Part shown: positions 27,947 through 38,707 of the stretch, one piece after another
Layout of the letters: each line of letters opens with the position of its first letter
How positions within the stretch are numbered: the first letter of the stretch is position 1
NCBI RefSeq assembly: GCF_002213415.1
Contig: NZ_NJGU01000006.1
Location: forward strand, 62,001-126,000
Reading direction: 5' to 3'
From: Herbaspirillum robiniae
Lineage (GTDB): Bacteria > Pseudomonadota > Gammaproteobacteria > Burkholderiales > Burkholderiaceae_D
Length of the DNA: 64,000 bases
Notes under the pieces: model-generated
Database searches by the model: none
What the model was told of the DNA's origin: nothing
What the model saw: only the letters and a program-made list of their open reading frames with translations
Program-made: the position numbers and the translations under genes

Positions 27947-29452
27947 TCAACGCAGCGCCGCATTCTCCTTCAGTCCCTTGGCCTTTTGCGCACTCTGCTC
28001 CGCCAGCGGCTGCAGATCCTCCAGGCTCTTGCCATCCCATCCCCCGCCCAGCGCCTTGGCCAGCAACACGCTGGCGGCCATGCGGCGGTTGCGGATATCC
28101 AGCGACGAACGTTCGGCCGACAAGGCCGTGGCCTGCGCCGTGATCACGTTGACGTAGCTGACAGTGCCGGCCTTGTACTGGTTGGTGACCAGCACCACGG
28201 CCTGGCGCGCCGCCTGCAGGGCCTCGTCCTGCACTGCGGCTTCCTGCTCCAGGATGCGCAGTGCGGCCAGGTTGTCTTCCACCTCCTGGAAGGCGGTCAG
28301 CACGGTCTGCTTGTAGCTGGCCACGGTGCCGTCGTAGGTGGCGATGGCCTGGTCGGTGGCCGCGCGCCGGGCGCCGCCGTCGAAGATGCTTTGCGCCAGT
28401 TGCGGCCCCAGCGACCACACCCGGCCCGGCAGCGAGAACCAGTCGGCGAACGTCGAGCTCTGGTAGCCGCCCGAGGCCGACAGCGTCAGGCTGGGGAAGT
28501 AGGCCGCCTTGGCCACGCCGATCTTGGCATTGGCCGAGGCCACGCGACGTTCGGCCGCCGCCACGTCGGGACGACGCTCCAGCAGCATCGAGGGCACGCC
28601 CTGCGGAATCAGCGGCGCGGCGGCCGCCAGCGGCGCCTTGGGCAGGGTGAAGTTCGACGGCGTCTTGCCCACCAGCAGTGCGATCGCGTGCTCGGTCTGG
28701 GCGCGCGTGACGCCGTTGTCCAGCGCCGACGCCTGCGCCGTCTTCAGCTGGCTCTGCGCCTGGATCACGTCCGACTTGGCGGCCATGCCGGCGGCGTACT
28801 GGTTCTGCGTCAGCTGGTAGGAGCGCTGGTAGGCCTCCACGGTCTCTTCCAACAACTTCTGCTGGGCGTCCAGCACGCGCAGCTGCAGGTAGCTCTGCGC
28901 CAGCGAAGCCTGGGCCGAGAGCCGGGCAGCGGCCAGATCGGCGGCGCTGGCCTGGGCGCTGGCGGAGCTGGCTTCGACGTCGCGCCGCACCTTGCCCCAG
29001 ACGTCGGCCTCCCACGAGGCATTGAGCGCGAACGAATACGAATTGCGCACGCCGGCGCCGGCAGACGATGACGAGGAGCTGCTGGAACTGGAGCGCGAAC
29101 GGGTGGCCGAGGCGGACGCGTCCAGCGTGGGCGAATAGGCCGCGCGCGAGCTTTGCACCAACGCCATGGCGGCGCGGAAGTTGGCCTCGGCCAGCGCCAG
29201 GTTCTGGTTGGAGATGTCGACCTGGTCCACCAGCGCGTTCAACTGCGGGTCGCCGAACATTTCCCACCACTTGCCGTTGGCGGCCAGGTCGCGCGGCTGC
29301 GCCGGGTTCCAGTTCTGGCCCTCCTTGAATACGGCGGGCGCCTCGTCCATCTGCGGACGCGCATAGTCGGGGCCGACCGAACAGGCCGCCAGCGCGAAGG
29401 AAGCCGCCAGCGCCAGCAGCAGCGGTTTGAGGTTCAGTGGTTGCGGTTTCAT
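27947..29452 (-). CDS. Outer-membrane efflux lipoprotein, NodT/OprM family
   Basis: The outer-membrane channel of the tripartite pump. From the chosen ATG (29450-29452) the product is 501 aa, with a lipoprotein signal peptide ending LAAC (Cys24) and two OEP domains. Typical motifs include SVGPDYARP after the lipid-anchor cysteine and QSYLQLRVLDAQ. This start has GGAG six bases upstream. An alternative ATG at 29477-29479 overlaps the mdtC stop as ATGA and would add nine residues by translational coupling. It is the last gene of the mdtABC operon. Residues about 125-145 include a long serine run (SRSSSSSSSSSSAG). Confidence 0.92.
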   Translation of the reverse strand: MKPQPLNLKPLLLALAASFALAACSVGPDYARPQMDEAPAVFKEGQNWNPAQPRDLAANGKWWEMFGDPQLNALVDQVDISNQNLALAEANFRAAMALVQSSRAAYSPTLDASASATRSRSSSSSSSSSSAGAGVRNSYSFALNASWEADVWGKVRRDVEASSASAQASAADLAAARLSAQASLAQSYLQLRVLDAQQKLLEETVEAYQRSYQLTQNQYAAGMAAKSDVIQAQSQLKTAQASALDNGVTRAQTEHAIALLVGKTPSNFTLPKAPLAAAAPLIPQGVPSMLLERRPDVAAAERRVASANAKIGVAKAAYFPSLTLSASGGYQSSTFADWFSLPGRVWSLGPQLAQSIFDGGARRAATDQAIATYDGTVASYKQTVLTAFQEVEDNLAALRILEQEAAVQDEALQAARQAVVLVTNQYKAGTVSYVNVITAQATALSAERSSLDIRNRRMAASVLLAKALGGGWDGKSLEDLQPLAEQSAQKAKGLKENAALR

Positions 29453-29475
29453 TCTTTTCTCCATGGCAGCGTCAT

Positions 29476-32400
29476 TCATGCCGCCGAGGTTTCAGTGCTG
29501 CTTTTGTTTTTGCCGAACTTGCGGTGGCCCCAGGCGCGCAGGCGCTCCATGTAGAGGTAGACCACCGGCGTGGTGTAAAGCGTGAGCAGCTGGCTCACCA
29601 CCAGCCCGCCGACGATGGAAATGCCCAGCGGCGTGCGCAGCTCGGCGCCGTCGCCGCGGCCCATGGCCAGCGGGATCGCGCCCAGGAGCGCGGCCATGGT
29701 GGTCATCATGATCGGGCGGAAGCGCAGTTTGCAGGCCTCGAAGATGGCGTCGCGCGGCGACAGGCCGCGGTTGCGTTCGGCGTCCAGCGCGAAATCGATC
29801 ATCATGATGGCGTTCTTCTTGACGATGCCGATCAGCAGGATCACGCCGATCAGCGCGATCAGGCTGAAGTCGGTGCCGGTCACCATCAGCGCCAGCAGCG
29901 CGCCCACGCCCGCCGACGGCAGCGTGGAGATGATGGTGATGGGATGGATCAGGCTCTCGTACAGGATGCCCAGCACAATGTAGACCGCCAGCAGGGCCGT
30001 GAGGATCAGGATGGGCTGCGACGACAGCGAGGACTGGAAGGCGTTGGCGGTGCCGGCGAAGGTGCCGTGCACGCCGGTGGGCACGCCCAGCGAGGCCATG
30101 GCGCGGTCGATGGCGTCGGTCGCCTGCGACAGCGATACGCCCTCGGCCAGGTTGAACGACAGCGTGGAGGCGACGAACTGGCCCTCGTGGCTGACCGACA
30201 GCGCCGTGGTGGTCGGCGCGAAGCTGGAGAAGGCCGCCAGCGGCACCTGGCGCGAGGCCGCGGTGGAGATGGTCTGCGCCAGGCCGGTGTTGGCGTTGAG
30301 CTTGCCCGCGGCCGACAGCGCCGGCGGCGTCGACAGCGTCGAGGTGGTCGGCGAGAGGTTGCTTGACCCGGCCAGGCTGACATAGGTGTCGCGCAGGATC
30401 TCCGGGCTTTGCCAGTACTGCGGCGCGGCCTCCATCACCACGTGGTACTGGTTCATGCCACTGTAGATGGTGGAGATCTGGCGTTGGCCGAACAGGTCCG
30501 ACAGCGTGGCGTCGATCAGCTGCGGCGTGACGCCGGAGCGAATCGCCGTCTCGCGGTCGATGGTCAGCGTGGTCTGCAGGCCGTTGTCCTGCTGGTCGGT
30601 GCTGATGTCTTCCAGCTCCTTCAGGTTGGACAGCGCCGCCCGGATCTTGGGCTCCCAGACGCGCAGCAGCGCCACGTCGTCCGACTTCAGCGAATACTCA
30701 TACTGCGAATCGCTCTGGCGCGCGCCGATGCGGATGTCCTGCACCGGCACCAGGAACACGCGCGCGCCGGCCACCTTGGAGGTCTTGATGCGCAGCCGCG
30801 CGATCACCTGGTCGGCCGATTCCTTGCGCTGCGACAGCGGCTTCAGAGTTACAAACATGTTGCCGCTGTTGCGCCGCTGGCCGCCGGTGAACGCCACCAC
30901 GTCGGCCACGGCCGGGTCGGCGCGGACGATGTCGATGAAGTCGTTGAGCTTGACCTTCATCGCCTGGAAGGAAATCGCCTGGTCGCCGCGGATGCCGCCC
31001 ACCAGGCGCCCGGTGTCCTGCTGCGGGAAGAAGCCCTTGGGAATGGCCTTATAGAGATAGACGTTGAGCGCGATGGTGCCCAGCAGGATCAGCATCATCA
31101 GGGGCGCCGCGCGCAGCGCCCAGGCCAGCGAGCGTTCGTAGCCCAGCAGCATGTCGTTGAACATGTGCTCGGTCTGGTCGGCCAGCTTCTGCAGCAGCGG
31201 ATGGCGACGACGACGGCGCGCCTCGTCAGCCTCCGGATCGTGGCGCAACAGCTTGGCGCACATCATCGGCGTGGTCGTCAGCGATACCACCAGCGACACC
31301 AGGATGGCCACCGACAGCGTGATGGCGAATTCGCGAAACAGCCGGCCGACGATGCCCTCCATCAGCAGGATGGGAATGAAGACGGCGATCAGCGAGATGC
31401 TCATCGACAGCACCGTGAAGCCGACCTCGCGCGCGCCCAGCAGCGCCGCCTTGACCGGCTTCATGCCGGCCTCGATGTGACGCGAGATGTTTTCCAGCAC
31501 CACGATGGCGTCGTCCACCACGAAGCCGGTGGCAATGGTCAGCGCCATCAGCGACAGGTTGTCCAGGCTGAAGCCGGCCAGGTACATGATGCCGAAGGTG
31601 CCGATCAGCGACACCGGCACCGCCACGGCCGGGATCAGCGTGGCGCGGCCGCTGCGCAGGAACAGGAACACCACCATGATCACCAGCGCCACCGACATGA
31701 TGAGGGTGAACTCGGTCTCCTTGAGCGAGGCGCGGATGGTCGGGGTGCGGTCCATCACCACCTTCATGTCGATGGCGGCGGGAATGGACGCCTGCAGCTG
31801 CGGCAGCAGCTCGCTGACGGCGTCGACGGTGTCGATGATGTTGGCGCCGGGCTGGCGGTTGATCACCACCAGCACCGAAGGCTTGCCGTTGGCGGAGCCG
31901 GCGTTGCGCACGTCAGCCACCGAGTCGCGCACCTCGGCCACGTCGCGCACGCGCACCGGCGTGCCGTTGCGGTAGGAGACGATCAGCGGGGCGTATTCGG
32001 CGGCGGTCTTGGCCTGGTCGTTGGCATAGATCTGCCAGTTGCGGTCGCCGTCCTCGAGTATGCCCTTGGGGCGGTTGGCGTTGGTGGCGGCCACCGCGGT
32101 GCGCACGTCGGCGCTGCCGATGCCGTACTTGTTCAACGCCGTCGGATTGAGCTCGATGCGCACCGCCGGCTGCGAACTGCCGCCCACGCTCACCTGCCCC
32201 ACTCCGCGCACCTGCGACAGCTTTTGCGCGACGATGCTGTCGGCGGCGTCGTACATCTGGCCCTGGGTCATGGTGTCCGAGGTCATCGCCAGGATCATGA
32301 TGGGCGCGTCGGCCGGATTCACCTTGCGGTAGGTCGGATTGCTCGGCATGCCCGAGGGCAGCAGGTTGCGCGCCGCGTTCAGGGCCGCCTGCACGTCGCG

Positions 32401-32715
32401 CGCGGCGCCGTCGATGTCGCGCGAGAGGTCGAACTGCAGCGTGATGCGGGTCGAGTTCTGCGAGCTGGTCGAGGTCATCTCGGTGACGCCCGCGATCGAG
32501 CCCATGGCGCGCTCCAGCGGCGTGGCCACGGTGGCGGCCATGGTTTCCGGGCTGGCGCCGGGCATCGAGGCCGAGATCGAGATGGTCGGGTAATCCACCT
32601 GCGGCAGCGGCGACACCGGCAGCAGGCGGAACGCCACGATGCCGGCCAGCGCGATGCCGATGGTCAGCAGCGTGGTGGCGATGGGCCGCTGGATGAACGG
32701 GAGCGAAATATTCAT
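29476..32715 (-). CDS. mdtC: RND efflux permease, MdtC-like
   Basis: A 1079-aa proton-driven inner-membrane pump subunit with 12 membrane segments. The N-terminus and the porter segments [34 protein letters not shown] and [16 protein letters not shown] track E. coli MdtC closely by memory. It is about 50 residues longer than MdtC because of an Ala/Ser/Thr-rich insertion near residues 780-822 in the second periplasmic loop. MdtB and MdtC form a heterotrimer in E. coli. It starts 12 bp after mdtB and overlaps or abuts the outer-membrane factor gene. Confidence 0.92.
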   Translation of the reverse strand: MNISLPFIQRPIATTLLTIGIALAGIVAFRLLPVSPLPQVDYPTISISASMPGASPETMAATVATPLERAMGSIAGVTEMTSTSSQNSTRITLQFDLSRDIDGAARDVQAALNAARNLLPSGMPSNPTYRKVNPADAPIMILAMTSDTMTQGQMYDAADSIVAQKLSQVRGVGQVSVGGSSQPAVRIELNPTALNKYGIGSADVRTAVAATNANRPKGILEDGDRNWQIYANDQAKTAAEYAPLIVSYRNGTPVRVRDVAEVRDSVADVRNAGSANGKPSVLVVINRQPGANIIDTVDAVSELLPQLQASIPAAIDMKVVMDRTPTIRASLKETEFTLIMSVALVIMVVFLFLRSGRATLIPAVAVPVSLIGTFGIMYLAGFSLDNLSLMALTIATGFVVDDAIVVLENISRHIEAGMKPVKAALLGAREVGFTVLSMSISLIAVFIPILLMEGIVGRLFREFAITLSVAILVSLVVSLTTTPMMCAKLLRHDPEADEARRRRRHPLLQKLADQTEHMFNDMLLGYERSLAWALRAAPLMMLILLGTIALNVYLYKAIPKGFFPQQDTGRLVGGIRGDQAISFQAMKVKLNDFIDIVRADPAVADVVAFTGGQRRNSGNMFVTLKPLSQRKESADQVIARLRIKTSKVAGARVFLVPVQDIRIGARQSDSQYEYSLKSDDVALLRVWEPKIRAALSNLKELEDISTDQQDNGLQTTLTIDRETAIRSGVTPQLIDATLSDLFGQRQISTIYSGMNQYHVVMEAAPQYWQSPEILRDTYVSLAGSSNLSPTTSTLSTPPALSAAGKLNANTGLAQTISTAASRQVPLAAFSSFAPTTTALSVSHEGQFVASTLSFNLAEGVSLSQATDAIDRAMASLGVPTGVHGTFAGTANAFQSSLSSQPILILTALLAVYIVLGILYESLIHPITIISTLPSAGVGALLALMVTGTDFSLIALIGVILLIGIVKKNAIMMIDFALDAERNRGLSPRDAIFEACKLRFRPIMMTTMAALLGAIPLAMGRGDGAELRTPLGISIVGGLVVSQLLTLYTTPVVYLYMERLRAWGHRKFGKNKSSTETSAA

Positions 32716-32727
32716 GAGGCTCCCGGA

Positions 32728-35700
32728 TCAGACCGCCGGCGGCAGCGGCGCCGGATGGCCTTCGTCGTCATCGTCGCCGCCGCGGCCGGGCTCCTTCTGG
32801 CCGAAGCGCGCGCGCATGCGGCGCGCCAGGCTGTCGAAGCCGAGGTAGATCACCGGCGTGGTGAACAGCGTGAGCACCTGCGACACCAAGAGGCCGCCGA
32901 CCATGGTGATGCCCAGCGGCTGGCGCAGCTCGGAGCCGACGCCGGTGCCCAGCATCAGCGGCAGCGCGCCCAGGAGCGCCGCCATGGTGGTCATCAGGAT
33001 CGGGCGGAAGCGCAACAGGCAGGCCTGGTAGATCGCCTCGCGCGGGGTCTTGCCTTCGTGGCGCTCGGCCTCCAGCGCGAAGTCGATCATCATGATCGCG
33101 TTCTTCTTGACGATGCCGATCAGCAGGATGATGCCGATGATGCCGATGATGCCCAGGTCCGTGCCCGAGATCATCAGCGACAGCAGCGCGCCCACGCCCG
33201 CCGAGGGCAGCGTCGAGAGGATGGTGATGGGGTGGATGTAGCTCTCATAGAGCACGCCCAGCACGATGTACATGGTCACGATCGCCGCCAGGATCAGCCA
33301 CAGGGTGTTGGACAGCGAAGCCTGGAAGGCCAGCGCCGCGCCCTGGAAGTTGGTGACGGTGGAGGCCGGCATGCCGATCTCCTGCTCGGCCGCCTTGATG
33401 ACCTTGACCGCCTCGCCCAGCGACGCGCCCTTGGCCAGGTTGAAGGAGATGGTGGCGGCCGGGAACTGGCCGATATGGTTGACCACCAGCGGCGCGGTGC
33501 GCTCGGTGACGGTGGCGATCGACGACAGCGGCACCTGGCGGCCGGCCGAGGTCACCAGGTAGATGCTGTCCAGCGCCGACGGGCCGCGCTGGAATTCCGG
33601 CTTGACCTCCATCACCACCCGGTACTGGTTGGACTGGGTATAGATGGTCGAGATCAGGCGCTGGCCGAAGGCGTTGTACAACGCGTTGTCGATGGCCGCG
33701 GTGGTGATGCCCAGGCGCGAAGCCGCGTCGCGGTCGATCTGGATGTAGGCCTGCAAACCCTTGTCCTGCAGGTTGCTGGCCACGTCGGCCAGCTCGGGCT
33801 GCTGCTGCAGGCGCTCGACCAGCTTGGGCCCCCATTCGCTCAACGTATCGGGGTCGGCGTCTTCCAGCGTGAACTGGTATTGCGTGCGCGAGACGCTGTC
33901 CTCGATGGTCAGGTCCTGCACCGGTTGCATGTACAGCGTCACGCCCGGCACCTGCTGCTCCAGCTTGGGTTTCAGGCGGCGGATCACGTCCGAGGCGGAG
34001 ACGTCGCGGTCGTCATGCGGCTTCAGGTTGATCAGCATGCGGCCACTGTTGAGCGTGGCGTTGGTGCCGTCCACGCCGATGAAGGACGACAGGCTGTCCA
34101 CCGCCGGATCCTCCAGCACCACCTTGGCCAGCTGCTGCTGCTTCTCGCCCATGGCGCCGAAGGAGACCGACTGCGTGGCTTCGGAAATGCCCTGGATCAC
34201 GCCGGTGTCCTGCAGCGGGAAGAAGCCCTTGGGCACGAACATGTACAGCAGCACGGTCAGCGCCAGCGTGCCGACGGCCACCAGCAGCGTGAGTTTCTGG
34301 CGCTCCAGCACCCACTCCAGCATGACGCCGTAGCGCGCGATCACGCGGTCGAAGAAGACCTGGCTCTTGTGATAGAACCAGCCCTGCTCTTCTTCCGGCT
34401 GATGGCGCAGCAGGCGCGCGCACATCATCGGCGTCAAGGTCAGCGACACCACGGCCGAGATCAGGATCGACACCGCCAGCGTCACCGCGAATTCATGGAA
34501 CAACCGCCCCACCACGTCGCCCATGAACAGCAGCGGGATCAGCACCGCGATCAACGAGAAGGTCAGCGAGATGATAGTGAAGCCGATCTGCTCGGCGCCC
34601 TTCAGGGCTGCCTGCATCGGCTTCATGCCCTCTTCGATGTAGCGCGAGATGTTCTCGATCATGACGATGGCGTCGTCGACCACGAAGCCGGTGGCGATCG
34701 TCAGCGCCATCAGCGTCAGGTTGTTGATCGAGAAACCGGCCACGTACATCACCGCGAAGGTGCCCACCAGCGACAGCGGCACGGCGACGCTGGGGATGAT
34801 GGTGGCCGGCACGTTGCGCAGGAACACGAAGATCACCATCACCACCAGCGCTACCGACAGCAGCAGCTCGAACTTCACGTCGGCCACCGAGGCGCGGATG
34901 GTGGTGGTGCGGTCGGTCAGGATCTTGACGTCGATCGAGCCCGGCAGGCTGGCCTCGAGCTGCGGCAGGATCTTCTTGATGCTGTCGACCACGGCGATCA
35001 CGTTGGCGCCGGGCTGGCGCTGGATGTTGACGATCACGGCCGGCTGGGTATTGGCCCAGGCGCCCAGGCGCACGTTCTCGGCGCCGTCGAGCACGTCGGC
35101 CACGTCGGAGATGCGGATCGGCGCGCCGTTCTTGTAGGCGATGATCAGGTTCTTGTACTCGTCGGCCGAACGCAGCTGGTCGTTGGCGTCGATGGTGGAG
35201 GCGCGCGTGGGGCCGTCGAAGCTGCCCTTGGCCTGGTTGACGTTGGCGTTGCCGATGGCGGTGCGCACGTCGTCCAGGTTCAGGCCGAGCGCTGCGACGG
35301 CGCGCGGATTCAACTGCATGCGCACGGCCGGTCGCTGGCCGCCCGACAGGCTGACCAGGCCCACGCCCGAGAGCTGCGAGATCTTCTGCGCCAGGCGGGT
35401 GTCGATCAGGTCCTGCACCTTGGGCAGCGGCATGGTCTTGGAGGTGACCGCCAGGGTGATGATGGGCGTATCGGCCGGGTTGACCTTGCTGTAGACCGGC
35501 GGCATCGGCAAATCCGACGGCAGCAGGTTGCCGCCGGCGTTGATGGCGGCCTGCACTTCCTGCTCGGCGATGTCGAGGTTGAGGTCGAGGTTGAACTGCA
35601 AAGTGATCACGGAAGCGCCGCCCGAGCTGGTGGACGACATCTGCTTCAATCCCGGCATCTGGCCGAACTGGCGCTCCAGCGGCGCGGTGACCGACGAGGT

Positions 35701-35877
35701 CATCACGTCCGGGCTGGCGCCGGGATAAAGCGTGACCACCTGGATGGTCGGATAGTCGACTTCAGGCAAGGCCGACAGCGGCAGCAGCCGGTAGGCGACG
35801 ATGCCCACCAGCAGGATCGCCAGCATCAGCAATGACGTGGCGACCGGCCGCAGGATGAACTGGCGGGATGGATTCAT
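32728..35877 (-). CDS. mdtB: RND efflux permease, MdtB-like
   Basis: A 1049-aa RND pump with 12 membrane segments. The opening [21 protein letters not shown] and the porter segments [20 protein letters not shown] and [19 protein letters not shown] match E. coli MdtB nearly residue for residue from memory. [16 protein letters not shown] carries the proton-relay aspartates of TM4. It lies 9 bp after the adaptor gene and 12 bp before mdtC. Likely cargo, by analogy with MdtABC/MuxABC, includes bile-salt-like detergents and novobiocin-type drugs; this is family knowledge, not visible here. Confidence 0.93.
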   Translation of the reverse strand: MNPSRQFILRPVATSLLMLAILLVGIVAYRLLPLSALPEVDYPTIQVVTLYPGASPDVMTSSVTAPLERQFGQMPGLKQMSSTSSGGASVITLQFNLDLNLDIAEQEVQAAINAGGNLLPSDLPMPPVYSKVNPADTPIITLAVTSKTMPLPKVQDLIDTRLAQKISQLSGVGLVSLSGGQRPAVRMQLNPRAVAALGLNLDDVRTAIGNANVNQAKGSFDGPTRASTIDANDQLRSADEYKNLIIAYKNGAPIRISDVADVLDGAENVRLGAWANTQPAVIVNIQRQPGANVIAVVDSIKKILPQLEASLPGSIDVKILTDRTTTIRASVADVKFELLLSVALVVMVIFVFLRNVPATIIPSVAVPLSLVGTFAVMYVAGFSINNLTLMALTIATGFVVDDAIVMIENISRYIEEGMKPMQAALKGAEQIGFTIISLTFSLIAVLIPLLFMGDVVGRLFHEFAVTLAVSILISAVVSLTLTPMMCARLLRHQPEEEQGWFYHKSQVFFDRVIARYGVMLEWVLERQKLTLLVAVGTLALTVLLYMFVPKGFFPLQDTGVIQGISEATQSVSFGAMGEKQQQLAKVVLEDPAVDSLSSFIGVDGTNATLNSGRMLINLKPHDDRDVSASDVIRRLKPKLEQQVPGVTLYMQPVQDLTIEDSVSRTQYQFTLEDADPDTLSEWGPKLVERLQQQPELADVASNLQDKGLQAYIQIDRDAASRLGITTAAIDNALYNAFGQRLISTIYTQSNQYRVVMEVKPEFQRGPSALDSIYLVTSAGRQVPLSSIATVTERTAPLVVNHIGQFPAATISFNLAKGASLGEAVKVIKAAEQEIGMPASTVTNFQGAALAFQASLSNTLWLILAAIVTMYIVLGVLYESYIHPITILSTLPSAGVGALLSLMISGTDLGIIGIIGIILLIGIVKKNAIMMIDFALEAERHEGKTPREAIYQACLLRFRPILMTTMAALLGALPLMLGTGVGSELRQPLGITMVGGLLVSQVLTLFTTPVIYLGFDSLARRMRARFGQKEPGRGGDDDDEGHPAPLPPAV

Positions 35878-35886
35878 GCGCCCGCC

Positions 35887-37563
35887 TTACTTTGCGCCGT
35901 TGCCGGTGTTGCTGCCGCCATTGTTGCCGGCGCCTTCGCGCTGGCGACGCAGCTCCATCATCTTCTGGCGACGCTGGTCTTCCGGCAGTTTCTTGATCTC
36001 CTCGCCGAACTCGCCGGCGTCGATGCGCTTGTTGAGCTCGGCCCAGCGCTTCTGGCGCTCTTCCGGCGACATGTCGCCCTGGGCGCCCTGACCGCCCTGC
36101 CCGCTGCCGGCTCCCGCGCCGCTTGCGCCCTGGCCCTGCGCATTGCGCTGGCCTTGCTGGCCCGTCTGGCCTGGTTGGCCGGCGCCCTGGTCTGCCTGGC
36201 CGCGCTTGCCGTGGCGGCGCGCGTTGGGGTTCTCGGTGGCCAGCTTGTTGGCCGGGTCGTCGGCGCCGCCGCGCGTGACGGCCTCTACCTTGGCGCCTTC
36301 GCGCAGGCGGTCGATGCCGTCGATCACCACGGTCTCGCCGGCGGCCACGCCGTCGGTGATCGCGGTCAGGTCGCCCTGCACGGCGCCGGTCTTGATGTTG
36401 CGCACGGTGACGGTATTGTCTTCCTTGACCACGTAGACGAACAGGCCCTTGGAGCCGCGCTGGATGGCGGCCGTCGGGATCACGGTGGCGCCGTCCTCGG
36501 TGTTGAGCAGCAGGCGCACGTTGACGAACTGGCTGGGGAACAGCGCGTAGTCGGTATTGGGGAACTGCGCCTTCAGCTTGACCGTGCCGGTGGTGGAGTC
36601 GACCACGTTGTCGATGGTCAGCAGCACGCCGTCGGCCAGCTTTTTCTTCTGTTCGCGATCCCAGGCCTCGGCCGGCAGCTTGCGGCCGCTTTGCAGCTGG
36701 CGCAGCACGCTGGGGATATTGTCTTCGGGGATGCTGAAGATGGCCGTGATCGGCTGCAGCTGGGTGATGATCACCAGGCCGTTGGTGTCGCCGGTGGTGA
36801 TGTTGTTGCCGACGTCGGCCTGCTTCAGGCCGAGGCGACCGGAAATCGGCGCGGTCACGCGGGTAAAGGAGAGCTGCAGTTTGGCGCTGGCCAGCGAGCC
36901 TTCGTCGGCCTTGACCGTGCCTTCATATTGCTTGACCAGCGCGGCCTGGGTGTCGACCTGCTGGCTGGCGATGGAGTCCTGCGACAGCAGGGTCTGGTAG
37001 CGCTTCAGGTCGAGCCTGGCCGAATTGAGCAGAGCGCGGTCGCGCGCCAGCTGGCCTTCGACCTGGGTGACGGTGGCCTGCAGCGAGCGCGGGTCGATTT
37101 CCGCCAGCAGGTCGCCGGCCTTGACCACCTGGCCTTCCTTGTAATGCAGCTTCATCAGCTGGCCGTCCACGCGCGCCTTCACGGTGGCGGTCGCCGTCGG
37201 CGTCACCGAGCCCAGACCGTTGAGGTAGACGTCGACGTTCTGCACCTTCGCCTTGGCCACGCCCACCGGCATGGTCTGGCTGAAGCCACCCGCGCCGCCG
37301 GGGCCGCCGGGACCGCGCCCGCCGCCCGGACGCCCGCCCGGACCACCCGGGCCGCCCGGACCGCCCATCCCCATGGCGGCCATCTGCTCCTGCTGGGCCT
37401 TCTTCTTGGTCCAGTACTTGTAGCCGCCGCCGGCCGCGATCGCCGCCACCAGCACCCAGAACCACCAGCGCCGCAGCACGCTGCCCTTCGACGGCGGACG
37501 GCCGCCTTGCGGCGGGGTCGGGTTGGAAGGAGATTGCTGCCCGGAATTTGGTGTGTTTGTCAT
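35887..37563 (-). CDS. mdtA: RND periplasmic adaptor, MdtA-like, with extended C-terminal tail
   Basis: A 558-aa membrane-fusion protein linking the MdtBC pump to the outer-membrane channel. A membrane anchor lies near residues 33-48. A Gly/Pro-rich spacer (about 63-92) precedes the barrel-sandwich, hairpin and beta-barrel domains (PVGVAKAKVQNVDVYLNGLGSVTP onward). E. coli MdtA is about 415 aa; here about 110 extra residues follow the core. They form a Gln/Gly-rich linker and then a charged helical segment, SPEERQKRWAELNKRI and LPEDQRRQKMMELRRQ, that resembles the LTxxQ motifs of Spy/CpxP proteins. First gene of the operon. Confidence 0.9.
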   Translation of the reverse strand: MTNTPNSGQQSPSNPTPPQGGRPPSKGSVLRRWWFWVLVAAIAAGGGYKYWTKKKAQQEQMAAMGMGGPGGPGGPGGRPGGGRGPGGPGGAGGFSQTMPVGVAKAKVQNVDVYLNGLGSVTPTATATVKARVDGQLMKLHYKEGQVVKAGDLLAEIDPRSLQATVTQVEGQLARDRALLNSARLDLKRYQTLLSQDSIASQQVDTQAALVKQYEGTVKADEGSLASAKLQLSFTRVTAPISGRLGLKQADVGNNITTGDTNGLVIITQLQPITAIFSIPEDNIPSVLRQLQSGRKLPAEAWDREQKKKLADGVLLTIDNVVDSTTGTVKLKAQFPNTDYALFPSQFVNVRLLLNTEDGATVIPTAAIQRGSKGLFVYVVKEDNTVTVRNIKTGAVQGDLTAITDGVAAGETVVIDGIDRLREGAKVEAVTRGGADDPANKLATENPNARRHGKRGQADQGAGQPGQTGQQGQRNAQGQGASGAGAGSGQGGQGAQGDMSPEERQKRWAELNKRIDAGEFGEEIKKLPEDQRRQKMMELRRQREGAGNNGGSNTGNGAK

Positions 37564-37872
37564 TTTATGAAAGCAACGAACTGGTCACGATGGAGCGGCC
37601 GGCCCTTGGCCGGGCCTGGAAACTGCCGCAAAACGGAAAACGCGGTGAAGCAAAAGAGCACGGGATGGCGGCCTGGCCCAGCCGGCCGGGCCGCCATCCG
37701 GTATTCTCCCGCAACAAACTTACAACGGTGCAACATCGAGCCGCCCCTGCCGCGGCAATTGCGCGCCTGACGCAGCAGGCTGGCAGTGTACCCAGCAAAC
37801 GGGCCCCGCGCCATCGGCAACAGCGCCCGAAAAGCGCCTCATATCGGCATCCCGGGGCCGGCTACAGACGGC
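37564..37872. promoter_or_regulatory. Upstream region of the mdtABC operon
   Basis: No gene visible. It carries an 11-bp perfect inverted repeat GGATGGCGGCC/GGCCGCCATCC (37663-37673 and 37689-37699) about 100-136 bp before mdtA. An AT-richer stretch at 37700-37735 reads TTGTAAGTTTGTTG on the operon strand. I could not fix a -10/-35 pair with confidence. Confidence 0.4.
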
Positions 37873-37903
37873 AAAAGCCTTGCGTATTGACCGCAAGGCT
37901 TTT
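37873..37903 (-). terminator. Terminator of the Spy-like gene
   Basis: AAAAGCCTTGCG (37873-37884) and CGCAAGGCTTTT (37892-37903) form a 12-bp perfect stem with a 7-nt loop. It lies 52 bp past the Spy-like stop and insulates it from mdtA. Confidence 0.88.
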
Positions 37904-37955
37904 GGGTAGATCCGCCGCCGGCGCAAACACCGGCGCACGGATGGTGCCTGGCGCC

Positions 37956-38495
37956 TTACTTGGCGGCCGGTGCGCCGGCGTCAGGCGCCGGACGACCTTG
38001 CGGCGGGCCCTTGCGCTCGCCGTGGTGGCGCATGCGTTCGAAACGGTGGCGCTCCATCTTGGCGAACTCGGCGTCGAAGGTCTTTTGCTGTTCAGGCGAC
38101 AGGGTCGCGTAGAACTCCTTGGTGGCGGCCACGCGCTGTTCGGCGAAGGCTTCACGCTTGCGCATGAATTCCAGCTTCTTGTCCAGGCGCTGCGGCGTGG
38201 TCAGCTTGGCGAACTCTTCCTTGCTGGGACGGGCGGCCGGGTCGAACGGGGCCGGCTTGGTCTTGTCCAGGAACAGCTTCCAGCCGGCTTCCTGTGCGGC
38301 GGTGATCTTCAGCTTGTCGTGCAGTTCGGCCTGGTGCTTGGCGCGCATCTGCTCGAACTTGGCGATTTGCTCGGCACTGGGAGCGCGACCGTGCGGGCCT
38401 CCCGGCGGCGGGACCTGCGCGAAGGCGGCGGCGGTCACGGCGCTGATGCTCACGGCAGCGATGCCGGCCAGGATGCGGGTCTTGAGTTTCAACAT
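37956..38495 (-). CDS. Spy/CpxP-like periplasmic protein with LTxxQ motifs
   Basis: A 179-aa secreted, mostly helical, highly basic and Pro-flanked protein. The signal peptide ends near residue 26 (...AFA). Two motifs of the Spy/CpxP type, LTTPQ and LSPEQ, are spaced by a helical arm. Spy is an ATP-independent periplasmic chaperone and CpxP an inhibitor of a sensor kinase; which role applies is unknown. The ATG at 38493-38495 has AAGGAGC upstream. It is divergent from an OmpR-type regulator and shares with it a promoter region rich in TGTATCG words, suggesting it is a target and perhaps a feedback partner. Confidence 0.82.
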   Translation of the reverse strand: MLKLKTRILAGIAAVSISAVTAAAFAQVPPPGGPHGRAPSAEQIAKFEQMRAKHQAELHDKLKITAAQEAGWKLFLDKTKPAPFDPAARPSKEEFAKLTTPQRLDKKLEFMRKREAFAEQRVAATKEFYATLSPEQQKTFDAEFAKMERHRFERMRHHGERKGPPQGRPAPDAGAPAAK

Positions 38496-38564
38496 GATTT
38501 GCTCCTTTCGGGGGTGTCTTACTGTTTCGTGCTGTCTTTGCACGGTTCCCATTAAACCGGCCGC

Positions 38565-38698
38565 GTGTATCGCCAATCTTTCCCCTGTGGCGGCATTTGT
38601 ATCGTTTTGTATATTCCGCGGGCCGCCGAGTATCGTTCTATGTCCGGGCCAACCCTTGTTAAGAGGCGATACAAATCCGGCTTCCCGCGCTTAACAAG
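38565..38698. promoter_or_regulatory. Shared operator region of Spy-like gene and OmpR-type regulator
   Basis: A direct repeat TTTGTAT-cgt-TTTGTAT (38596-38612) has 10-bp spacing, as OmpR-family tandem half-sites do. ATTTGTATCG (38595-38604) recurs inverted at 38667-38676, and another GTGTATCG lies near 38565. A separate inverted pair CTTGTTAAG (38655-38663) and CTTAACAAG (38690-38698) brackets the regulator start side. This is consistent with autoregulation and divergent control. Confidence 0.6.
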
Positions 38699-38707
38699 TT
38701 CGGCATA

